Assembly (NCBI GenBank): GCA_020444005.1
Contig: JAHLLU010000138.1
Coordinates: 1 to 5,780, forward strand
DNA length: 5,780 bases
Origin: an archaeon
GTDB lineage: Archaea > Thermoproteota > Bathyarchaeia > TCS64
Direction: 5' to 3'
The position numbers and the translations under genes are program-made. The notes below the pieces were generated by a model, which worked only from the letters and a program-made list of their open reading frames with translations, ran no database searches and was not told where the DNA came from. This document shows, in pieces, positions 1 through 5,314 of the stretch (the stretch's first letter is position 1; each line of letters starts with the position of its first letter).

Positions 1-1
1 A

Positions 2-94
2 GCTAAAGACACCTATCTATATGTGAGCAAGTACTACTCCGGGTACCCGCCTAACGACATACAAATGATATCTTCTAGACTTCCCAGAGATTAA
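2..94 (+). CDS. C-terminal end of an unrecognised protein (5' end outside window)
   Basis: An open frame enters from the left edge and runs 30 codons to a TAA at 92-94. The tail is rich in Tyr and Ser and includes YLYVSKYYSGYPPND, ending in SSRLPRD. It is the only one of the six frames open through the first 75 bases, and its codons (tac, cta, ata, aac) match the choice in neighbouring genes, which is why I think it is real. I do not recognise the family. Its last 20 bases overlap the 3' end of the convergent VOC gene, a tail-to-tail arrangement common in compact archaeal genomes. A 30-codon frame can be open by chance, so confidence is limited. Confidence 0.4.
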   Translation, partial: AKDTYLYVSKYYSGYPPNDIQMISSRLPRD

Positions 95-437
95 ACACGA
101 AACCAAAAGGATCACGAACATAACAGGGCTTACCTTTTCCCTCCCACCTGATCACAGTACACCCTGCCTCCAATAGACTCGCCCTAGCCTTCTCCAAATC
201 CTCTACCAGAAACTCGGTCACGGGTCCAAGGGTTCTTCCTCTACTAATGAAGAAATTAACTTTGCCTGTATCAAAGCGAGCCCAATCATTACCCATCTCT
301 GCAAGTCTAAACCCAATGACCTCACTGTAGAATCTTACCGCTTCTTCGAGGTTGGGGGTCTCGATATTGATATTTTCACTAATCCGGTAGCTCATATCAA
401 TCAAGTAGTAGTTTTCACATCTACTAAAAGAATTCAT
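75..437 (-). CDS. VOC superfamily (glyoxalase/bleomycin-resistance fold) protein
   Basis: A 120-residue protein with the length and pattern of a single VOC subunit made of two beta-alpha-beta-beta-beta modules. Visible landmarks are ETPNLEEAVRFYSEVIGF (about 26-43, first module), VEDLEKARASLLEAG (78-92, start of the second module) and DPFGFVFNLWE (109-119), the usual final strand. VOC proteins are typically dimers acting as metal-dependent lyases, isomerases or dioxygenases, or as metal-free binders of drugs. Here the positions that usually carry metal ligands look lost: Asn near residue 22 instead of His, no His near 73-74, and Asn117 where Glu is usual. This favours a binding or resistance role over glyoxalase chemistry. 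The ATG at 437 lies 3 bases after the MFS stop, suggesting translational coupling. An internal ATG at 395 (MSYRISENIN) would remove 14 residues that look unlike the fold and may be the true start. The substrate is unknown. Confidence 0.85.
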   Translation of the reverse strand: MNSFSRCENYYLIDMSYRISENINIETPNLEEAVRFYSEVIGFRLAEMGNDWARFDTGKVNFFISRGRTLGPVTEFLVEDLEKARASLLEAGCTVIRWEGKGKPCYVRDPFGFVFNLWEV

Positions 438-440
438 TGG

Positions 441-1706
441 CTATGCTTCGGTAAACTGAGGCGCCTTTGTCTCGTCCGTAGGCTCATCGATAAACAGCAT
501 AACCATTGTTGTTGTGAGAATACCTAGTATCGCGTTTATGAAGAACGGAATACCATAACCCGGCACCTGCAACCCAGCAACATTAAACACAGTGAACCTG
601 TACGTGTCATAAATCCAAGTCGCGGCAATAGGGGCAAGCACGTTACCAGCAGTAAAAGCGGTGCCGAATAACCCAAACATTCTACCACGCACCTCCGGGG
701 GAACTATGTCTGCTCTTAGCGCCCTGAAGGCGGGCATGCTAACGTTGAAACCAAGGCTTCTGATACTAACCACGATTCCAGCCTGAGTTATTGAACCTGT
801 AAAGGGAAGTAAGCCTCCAGCTATCCTACTTGTATAATTTCCAAAAGCGATCAATGGTTTTCTACCTACCTTGTCACTAAATCTGCCCGCGATATAACTA
901 GCGAATAACCCGATGAACCCGCTTACACTGATAATGGTGCCTATTGCAACTGGGTCCATGTTAAAGCGGTCTGTATAGAATAACACCATGATAGGGATGA
1001 TGAATCCAACGCTAACACCCGAGATGAAGCTATTCAAGAACATGACCTTCAACTGGCGATTCCAAGGAATCTTAGGCAACTCGCCGTCCATTTGACCCCT
1101 ACCCACACCGCTTCTCCTTTCAGGCTCCTTTATGAAGAGATAGATCATCACCAAAGCAATAGCTGCGAGCAATGAATCCACAAAATAGGGCACACGATAA
1201 CTCATCAACTCAGAGAAGCCTCTGCTCAAAACGAACCACTGAATTGATCCTCCAAATACTGGTCCAAGGTTTCTACCTATCATATTCATAGACATGATGA
1301 AACCGGCAGCCTCGCCTCTTTGATGCGGAGTAACCAAATCGATAAGCATCGTTTCAGACGCCAGCATTGCACCACTAGAGACAGCCCCGTTTAGTATTCT
1401 GATTAATAGAAGCCACTTCCAGTTAGGCACTAGTCCCGTAAGAGTTCCCAGAATTACATCGCTGAAGATACCAATCATCATAATTTGTTTTCGACCATAC
1501 TGATCAACAATGGCACCCATTTTCGGTGAGAGAATCGCATAAGCAATCATGAAACTACTAGTGAATAAACCTACACTCGCTACAGTAGCACCTAGACTGA
1601 TAACGTAGTTTGGGAAGAAGCTGATTGGCAACGCTATAGCCAGTGATTCTACTAGCTGAACGGCTCCAAGAATCAATACGGCTCTACTGAGTGTTCGTTT
1701 AGACAT
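441..1706 (-). CDS. Major facilitator superfamily transporter, 12-TM efflux type
   Basis: A 421-residue integral membrane protein of normal MFS length, with two halves of six hydrophobic segments and a polar central loop (about 193-218, KEPERRSGVGRGQMDGE). Family motifs are clear. Motif A in loop 2-3 is GAIVDQYGRK (64-73) and recurs in loop 8-9 as GRFSDKVGRK (274-283). Arg103 in LLLIRILNG fits motif B. GRNLGPVFGG (144-153) resembles motif C, the antiporter signature of proton-coupled drug exporters. Conserved RG pairs follow at HQRGEA (128-133) and EVRGR (338-342). It probably exports a small molecule in exchange for protons, but the substrate cannot be read from sequence. It is the first gene of a two-gene unit with the VOC protein and is transcribed divergently from speD. 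A purine run, GGAGGGA (plus 1721-1727), lies 14 bases before the start, farther than a normal ribosome binding site. Confidence 0.93.
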   Translation of the reverse strand: MSKRTLSRAVLILGAVQLVESLAIALPISFFPNYVISLGATVASVGLFTSSFMIAYAILSPKMGAIVDQYGRKQIMMIGIFSDVILGTLTGLVPNWKWLLLIRILNGAVSSGAMLASETMLIDLVTPHQRGEAAGFIMSMNMIGRNLGPVFGGSIQWFVLSRGFSELMSYRVPYFVDSLLAAIALVMIYLFIKEPERRSGVGRGQMDGELPKIPWNRQLKVMFLNSFISGVSVGFIIPIMVLFYTDRFNMDPVAIGTIISVSGFIGLFASYIAGRFSDKVGRKPLIAFGNYTSRIAGGLLPFTGSITQAGIVVSIRSLGFNVSMPAFRALRADIVPPEVRGRMFGLFGTAFTAGNVLAPIAATWIYDTYRFTVFNVAGLQVPGYGIPFFINAILGILTTTMVMLFIDEPTDETKAPQFTEA

Positions 1707-1795
1707 TGCTTTTCTTCTCTTCCCTCCTACAATTATCTAATATAAGGGCACCGAAAACAGGACGTTTATATCACAGTTTGATATGTCGAAGGGCG
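1707..1795. promoter_or_regulatory. Divergent promoter region between the MFS gene and speD
   Basis: This 89-base gap drives two genes in opposite directions. For speD, a TATA-like box (tttatat, 1765-1771) is centred 28 bases before the ATG, which predicts a start of transcription almost at the start codon and so a leaderless or near-leaderless message. For the MFS gene, the minus strand reads TTATATTA at 1738-1745, centred about 35 bases before its ATG. Archaeal TATA boxes are nearly symmetrical, so the 1765-1771 box could also serve the minus strand, and a longer leader would then include the GGAGGGA run. The two boxes are only about 20 bases apart, so the promoters probably influence each other. 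These are pattern-based calls. Confidence 0.6.
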
Positions 1796-2137
1796 ATGAT
1801 CGGGATACACCTAATGGTAGACGGCATAACCGCCAAACCAGTAACAACTGAAACAGTTCACCACATACTAACCGACCTACCTCCAAGAATAGACATGCAC
1901 ATCCTAGACGGACCACACATAATGCAGGGCGTACCCGAAAACCCCGGCATCACAGGCATCGAGGTAATCGACAAAAGTCACATCGCGATCCACACCTTCA
2001 CAGAAAACAACACAATCAGCATCGACGTCTACAGCTGCAAAGCATTCAACGCCAAAACTGCCGTAGAGTATCTCCAAAAACACATCGATTTCAAGGAAAT
2101 CACCACGAGAACCATCACCCGTGAGATCATCAAATAA
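1796..2137 (+). CDS. speD: SpeD-family pyruvoyl-dependent decarboxylase (S-adenosylmethionine decarboxylase or a relative)
   Basis: A 113-residue proenzyme close in size to the class 1B SpeD subunit (about 120-130 residues). Family members cut themselves before a serine, which becomes the pyruvoyl group that decarboxylates S-adenosylmethionine to give the aminopropyl donor for spermidine-type polyamines. The core DKSHIAIHTFTENN (59-72) followed by SIDVYSC (75-81) supplies the processing Ser61, His66 and Cys81, with the same 5- and 15-residue spacings as the bacterial enzymes. Cleavage would give a 60-residue beta and a 53-residue alpha chain. Lys before the serine matches E. coli SpeD, while most short forms have Glu. 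The usual W/Y-P-E after HT is F-T-E here. I chose the ATG at 1796 because MIGIHLMVDG begins the conserved first strand and a TATA box is centred 28 bases upstream; a longer reading to 1706 would run through the promoter. Some SpeD relatives are arginine or ornithine decarboxylases, so the substrate is unproven. Confidence 0.88.
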   Translation: MIGIHLMVDGITAKPVTTETVHHILTDLPPRIDMHILDGPHIMQGVPENPGITGIEVIDKSHIAIHTFTENNTISIDVYSCKAFNAKTAVEYLQKHIDFKEITTRTITREIIK

Positions 2138-2360
2138 CCCCCTAAGTGGTTCATTAATAGAGTCTGATTTTCCATAAAACTAACGAAAACAGCCTCTTTA
2201 CCCGTCAAACAATCGATAAACAACACTAACCAAACATTAACGCTTTATTCAATCTATATCCAATTATTATCCAAGAAATAGAGCCGATAGACTCATTTTA
2301 TCATTTATTTTATCCTCTTCTTTGAAGTAGATTTGAAACATCGATTATTGTGGGGTATTG
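2138..2360. other. Gene-free AT-rich spacer after speD
   Basis: I see no coding frame with family-like sequence on either strand. The stretch is AT-rich. It contains one short direct repeat, attttatc at 2295-2302 and 2307-2314, inside a T-rich run (2294-2320) that could stop transcription, although it lies about 160 bases past the speD stop. I see no tRNA-like cloverleaf and no convincing long hairpin. A small non-coding RNA cannot be excluded by eye. Confidence 0.5.
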
Positions 2361-2397
2361 CTTAAATTTCTGCTACCTTTAAAATAGTAGAGGGGAT
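2361..2397 (+). promoter_or_regulatory. Promoter and ribosome-binding purine run of the antiporter gene
   Basis: The box cttaaattt (2361-2369) is centred 33 bases before the ATG at 2398, giving an expected leader of only about 7 bases. A purine run, gagggga (2390-2396), sits immediately before the start and resembles a Shine-Dalgarno sequence, though its spacing is very short. A second TA-rich stretch (2378-2386) is too close to the start to act as the TATA box. Confidence 0.5.
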
Positions 2398-3648
2398 ATG
2401 GACGGGGGCTTAGGTCAATTTGACGCTATCTACAACATCCTCATCCTCGTCGTTGTAATCACCCTCATAGCGCGTCAAGTAAACTTCCCCTCCACAATCG
2501 CATTCATATTCGCAGGCCTACTAGCCGCGTCAGTCCCCAGAATCAGCCTCCCAGAGCTAAGCCCCGAGATATTCCTAACCGTACTACTCCCCCCTATACT
2601 GTTCACAGAGACCCTCACCATGGACATTGATGGTCTCATAGACGACAGTGACACGATTTTGACGTATGCCGTAGCGGGTACTGCGCTTATGGTCACGGCA
2701 ATAGGAATTTATACCCACTATATTTTCGGAATGGGCTGGTTAGAGGCATTCATGTTGGGTATAATCATCGCCCCCACCGATCCTGTCAGCGTAATAGCCA
2801 CATTCAAACGACTTGGTGTAATCAGACGTTTCCAGCTAATCGTCGCAGGTGAGAGCCTCTTTAACGACGGTGTCGCCATTGTAATCTACAGCATACTATT
2901 AACAATCATTGAGGCTGGCTCAATATCTGCTCTTGATGTACTGACCACTACAATCATCAAGGTATTCGGTGGAATAATCCTCGGTTATGTTGCAGGCTAC
3001 ATTGTCCATCTGATAATGTGCTGGACCGACGACCTATACGTCAAGACCCTACTCACATTCATTATAGCTTTCGGAGTCTTCCGTCTTGCAGAACAATTCC
3101 ATGCAAGCGGTGTAATCGCAGTCGTTCTCGCGGGTCTCATACTGAACTACCGTTGTAGAAACTATGGTGGTATAGGTGAGAAGGCTGAGGAGAGTCTTGA
3201 GATCATGTGGGAGTTTGTCGGTTTTATCGCAAGCAGCTTTGCGTTCATATTCATTGGTGTCAGTCTAGAAATCGATCTACTCTTTTCCTTCGCGTTACAG
3301 ATACTAGGCCTCAGCATAGTCAGCGTTATCTTCCGATACGGAATGATAGACATCATCGCACGAATCCTAGAAGAATACAGAGGTAAACGAATCCCCACCA
3401 ACTGGCGAGCAGGCATGACATGGAGCGGACTCAGAGGCGCAGTATCCATAGTACTTGTACTAGGCATCACAGGCATCGACCTACCAAACGAGCAACTACT
3501 CCTCGCACTAACCTATGGTATAGTATTGAGTACAAACCTGATTCAGGGGCTCTCAATGCCCATACTAATCAAGAGACTCAATCTCTTCAGCAGCACAAGA
3601 TCACCTGTTGTTGAAGAGGAAGATGAAAACCTTGAGCAGGAATTATAG
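2398..3648 (+). CDS. Na+/H+ antiporter, CPA1/NhaP family
   Basis: A 416-residue membrane protein that swaps Na+ (or a related cation) for protons across the cytoplasmic membrane, for salt and pH homeostasis. The length fits archaeal NhaP proteins, with about 12-13 hydrophobic segments from residue 11 to about 395. Key motifs are visible. APTDPVSV (125-132) supplies the Thr127-Asp128 of one unwound helix. GESLFNDGVAIVIYS (151-165) gives Glu152 and the Asn156-Asp157 pair that binds the ion in electroneutral CPA1 exchangers. WSGLRGAVSIVL (342-353) has the conserved Arg346. Glu71 in LFTETL is also a usual conserved position. No long cytoplasmic regulatory domain follows; the protein ends in an acidic tail (VVEEEDENLEQEL). 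The gene has its own promoter and is followed 39 bases later by the ferritin-like gene on the same strand. The ion specificity (Na+, Li+ or K+) is not readable. Confidence 0.94.
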   Translation: MDGGLGQFDAIYNILILVVVITLIARQVNFPSTIAFIFAGLLAASVPRISLPELSPEIFLTVLLPPILFTETLTMDIDGLIDDSDTILTYAVAGTALMVTAIGIYTHYIFGMGWLEAFMLGIIIAPTDPVSVIATFKRLGVIRRFQLIVAGESLFNDGVAIVIYSILLTIIEAGSISALDVLTTTIIKVFGGIILGYVAGYIVHLIMCWTDDLYVKTLLTFIIAFGVFRLAEQFHASGVIAVVLAGLILNYRCRNYGGIGEKAEESLEIMWEFVGFIASSFAFIFIGVSLEIDLLFSFALQILGLSIVSVIFRYGMIDIIARILEEYRGKRIPTNWRAGMTWSGLRGAVSIVLVLGITGIDLPNEQLLLALTYGIVLSTNLIQGLSMPILIKRLNLFSSTRSPVVEEEDENLEQEL

Positions 3649-3687
3649 GTTTATAGCCCATGGTTCCCCACGAAATCATAGATTATT
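3649..3687 (+). promoter_or_regulatory. Possible promoter of the ferritin-like gene
   Basis: gtttata (3649-3655) starts immediately after the antiporter stop and is centred 36 bases before the next ATG, which would give a leader of about 10 bases. I see no T-rich terminator between the two genes, so the ferritin-like gene may be read both from this promoter and by read-through from the antiporter. Confidence 0.4.
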
Positions 3688-4182
3688 ATGTCAATAACTG
3701 AAAGACTAGAAATGTTATCGGACTTGGAGAAAAAATACGCCGTTGAACTAGACCGCGAGTACCGTGGATACGGAAACGAGATCGTACGAGAACTCATCGC
3801 CTCCGTAATGATTGACAGCCAGAAACATGCGGGACTCTACAAGGCAGCCGCCATGCTCGCATCAGGCAAGAGCCTAGCAATCACCGAGGAAGAATTTAAG
3901 CTACTTGAAGAGAAACTCAAGCTTCACATCGAGAAAGAGAAGGAGATGCTTGAAGCAGTTACAAAGCTCATGGAGGAAGTCGAGGATGACCGTATCAAGA
4001 AGATACTCATCATGATCTACGAGGACGAACTAATGCACCACCCATTCATGACAAACTTCCTAGACCTCGTAATCAAACGCGAGACCATCACAGAACAAGA
4101 CATCTGGGACCAACTATTCCGAGACCTACCTACACATGGACACGTAGCCGACCCTTATGTAGGACGAGACTACGGCCCATAA
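3688..4182 (+). CDS. Ferritin-like four-helix protein, function unknown
   Basis: A 164-residue soluble, strongly charged protein predicted to be almost all helix: roughly 1-24, 28-59, 66-99 and 101-131, followed by a short tail rich in His, Gly and Asp. The second helix carries NEIVRELIASVMIDSQKHAGLY (30-51) and the fourth carries MIYEDELMHHPFM (109-121). Glu and His in these spacings (candidates Glu31 or Glu35, Asp43, His47, then Glu112, His117, His118) match the E...H metal patterns of the ferritin-like diiron superfamily, and Glu84 plus His80 in helix three could complete a site. Relatives include ferritins, rubrerythrins and several archaeal proteins of unknown role, so iron binding or oxidative-stress function is possible but inferred. 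At 164 residues it is close to a single ferritin subunit. No rubredoxin-like CxxC motif is present. The neighbouring antiporter gives no functional hint. Confidence 0.75.
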   Translation: MSITERLEMLSDLEKKYAVELDREYRGYGNEIVRELIASVMIDSQKHAGLYKAAAMLASGKSLAITEEEFKLLEEKLKLHIEKEKEMLEAVTKLMEEVEDDRIKKILIMIYEDELMHHPFMTNFLDLVIKRETITEQDIWDQLFRDLPTHGHVADPYVGRDYGP

Positions 4183-4186
4183 ACCC

Positions 4187-4211
4187 ACTTTTTCCACTCC
4201 CTACTCTTTTT
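4187..4211 (+). terminator. Oligo-T, pyrimidine-rich terminator after the ferritin-like gene
   Basis: Two runs of five T (4189-4193 and 4207-4211) lie in an almost pure C/T stretch that begins 6 bases after the stop codon. Archaeal RNA polymerase stops at such non-template T-runs without needing a hairpin, and none is seen here. Confidence 0.6.
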
Positions 4212-4212
4212 A

Positions 4213-4263
4213 CTATAAAAATTGTTAAACCCGAATAGGATACAGTCAATGTGACTCCTCGGG
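4213..4263 (+). promoter_or_regulatory. TATA box with an overlapping imperfect palindrome upstream of the receiver-like gene
   Basis: ctataaaaat (4212-4221) is a good TATA box and predicts a transcription start near 4241-4243, about 30 bases before the ATG at 4274. An imperfect inverted repeat surrounds that point. The left arm is cccga (4230-4234), gga (4238-4240) and gtca (4245-4248). The right arm is the uninterrupted tgac-tcc-tcggg (4252-4263). The central triplet is atg at 4249-4251. Twelve paired positions interrupted by 3- and 4-base bulges on one side suggest either a repressor operator across the start site or, if transcription starts earlier, a leader hairpin. Confidence 0.45.
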
Positions 4264-4273
4264 TGTGTGAAGA

Positions 4274-4957
4274 ATGGGGAATATTATACATGTGTTAGTG
4301 ATAGATGAAAACAAAGACAGAGTAAATCAGCTCAGAGAACATCTCTCTATACATGCTCCAGACATCAAAATTGACCACACCACAGACATATTATCCTTCA
4401 TTCACCTAGTAGAAACCAACAGCTACAACTGTATACTTTCATCAGAGCTAGACTTGGTGACAAAAAAGGAACTTATTTCAAATATAGTTCAACTCATCAA
4501 AGTACCCAGACTCACATACCTAGGAGACACAAGACTACCCGAATCCACGAATAGAAAACATGAGGAATTAATGGAACAGAATTCCCAATCCTATATAGTT
4601 CTTGCAGACAGAATCCGAAAAATTGTCTCAAAGAAACATAACGAAGCTGCATACTTGCCAGACCACCCTAAAGTCGTGGTTCGCGGCGAAGAAATTTTCA
4701 TCTTAAATGATGACGGCACAGAGACCAACTGGGGAACCGAAAGCATCGATGAGATACACAGGATCGCTGAGAACATGGACGCGGAACTCAAGTCAATTCA
4801 GTGGGTACGTGATGAGATAGAAAGTTGCATCAGTGAGATAACAATGATGTTGAGTTATTCTGGGTTGCCTGAGGAGGTTGTTGCTGATCTTATCTTTGAG
4901 GGGTATAGGTCTGTGTTGGTTAAGTTCAAGCGTTTTGATTCATCTTTTAATATATAG
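4274..4957 (+). CDS. Degenerate receiver-domain (pseudo-response-regulator) protein with an unknown C-terminal domain
   Basis: A 227-residue soluble protein in two parts. Residues 1-120 resemble a CheY-like receiver: strand HVLVIDENKDRVNQLREHL (6-24) with Asp11-Glu12 in the place of the acidic pair, then YNCILSSELDL (51-61), where family members usually have Y-D-x-I-x-x-D, and KVPRLTYLGDTRLP (76-89) at the fourth strand. The phosphoacceptor aspartate appears to be Ser57, and the conserved Lys after the fourth strand is not evident, so normal phosphorylation is unlikely. The C-terminal part (about 132-227) has a short strand pair (KVVVRGEEIFILNDDG) and then two helices (158-198 and 199-220). 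I do not recognise it, and it does not look like a DNA-binding helix-turn-helix. No histidine kinase is adjacent. The last 40 or so codons are richer in G and T than the rest. Confidence 0.6.
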   Translation: MGNIIHVLVIDENKDRVNQLREHLSIHAPDIKIDHTTDILSFIHLVETNSYNCILSSELDLVTKKELISNIVQLIKVPRLTYLGDTRLPESTNRKHEELMEQNSQSYIVLADRIRKIVSKKHNEAAYLPDHPKVVVRGEEIFILNDDGTETNWGTESIDEIHRIAENMDAELKSIQWVRDEIESCISEITMMLSYSGLPEEVVADLIFEGYRSVLVKFKRFDSSFNI

Positions 4958-5017
4958 TGTTTATTTTCAACCGTCACTAGTAGTTATTTATCGGCTATTT
5001 TGCCTAAAAAAATAAAG

Positions 5018-5050
5018 CTTTTTAAACCAAAATCCCCTGAAATCAATAGG
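5018..5050 (+). promoter_or_regulatory. Promoter of the ribbon-helix-helix gene
   Basis: ctttttaaa (5018-5026) is a strong TATA-like box centred 28 bases before the ATG at 5051, so transcription should start almost at the start codon. The upstream gap also holds the palindrome aaagcttt (5014-5021) across the left edge of this box and an AT-rich tract, a possible site for self-repression by the encoded protein. Confidence 0.55.
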
Positions 5051-5215
5051 ATGTCTGAACGTAAATACAAGTACCATACAGTAAATCTGCCAGAAAGTCT
5101 CGCAAAGAAGATCGAGGAAGTAATTGAAAGCGGAAACCACGGCTATACCAGCATACCAGACTTTGTGAAATCAGCCGTACGTAGATATCTAAGAGACTTA
5201 GGGTACTTGGTATAA
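5051..5215 (+). CDS. Small ribbon-helix-helix (CopG/MetJ/Arc-type) DNA-binding protein
   Basis: A 54-residue basic protein that is essentially one ribbon-helix-helix unit. YKYHTVNLP (6-14) is the beta-strand that pairs in a dimer and reads the DNA major groove. ESLAKKIEEVIESG (15-28) is helix A, and SIPDFVKSAVRRYLRDLG (34-51) is helix B, with the usual hydrophilic turn GYTS between them. Proteins of this family act as dimeric repressors, often of their own gene. I place the start at the ATG at 5051. A longer reading from a TTG at 5000 would translate the TATA box and add 17 Lys-rich residues with no family match. The gene sits alone between two units on the same strand, with no toxin gene nearby, so the target genes are unknown. 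Confidence 0.85.
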   Translation: MSERKYKYHTVNLPESLAKKIEEVIESGNHGYTSIPDFVKSAVRRYLRDLGYLV

Positions 5216-5286
5216 ACCAAAAAAACGCAATCTTCTGCGATCCACTCCTAGTTTTAACTAATATTTTGGATGCAAACCAAAAGATT

Positions 5287-5314
5287 CATAATATCGCTAG
5301 CGTAATAAACAGTC
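5287..5314 (+). promoter_or_regulatory. Candidate promoter and palindromic operator of the zinc ribbon gene
   Basis: ataatat (5288-5294) is centred about 24 bases before the ATG at 5315 and would produce a leaderless message. A perfect 8-base palindrome, cgctagcg (5295-5302), lies between this box and the start, with at/at positions matching again at 5291-5292 and 5305-5306. This is a good position for a repressor site. Another TA-rich stretch at 5259-5266 (taatattt) could instead be the TATA box, with a leader of about 26 bases. Confidence 0.4.

Noticed and set aside
1706..1795. Upstream extension of the SpeD reading frame by 30 residues
   Set aside because: It would translate the divergent promoter, including the TATA box. 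The added residues do not look like the family, and the ATG at 1796 begins the conserved first strand.
1974..1979. Lys instead of Glu before the SpeD cleavage serine as a sign of inactivation
   Set aside because: E. coli SpeD also has Lys before its pyruvoyl serine, so this change alone is compatible with self-cleavage.
2029..2226. 65-codon minus-strand frame across the end of speD and the spacer
   Set aside because: Most of it is the complement of the SpeD coding end. It has no recognisable start signal or domain.
2295..2314. Direct repeat of attttatc in the speD-antiporter spacer
   Set aside because: Two copies of an 8-base AT-rich word in an AT-rich spacer are easily explained by base composition.
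3162..3476. 104-codon minus-strand open frame inside the antiporter gene
   Set aside because: Its translation is Ser/Met/Ile/Pro-rich with no family pattern, and it lies opposite strongly conserved antiporter motifs, so it is a shadow frame.
5000..5050. TTG-started longer form of the ribbon-helix-helix protein
   Set aside because: The extra 17 codons cover the TATA box, and ATG 5051 lies at the expected leaderless distance from it.
5051..5215. Ribbon-helix-helix gene as the antitoxin half of a toxin-antitoxin pair
   Set aside because: No small toxin-like gene overlaps or adjoins it. The flanking genes are a pseudo-receiver and a zinc ribbon protein with their own promoters.
5226..5239. Small hairpin cgca-atcttc-tgcg after the ribbon-helix-helix gene as a terminator
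   Set aside because: A stem of only four pairs with no following T-run is too weak to call.
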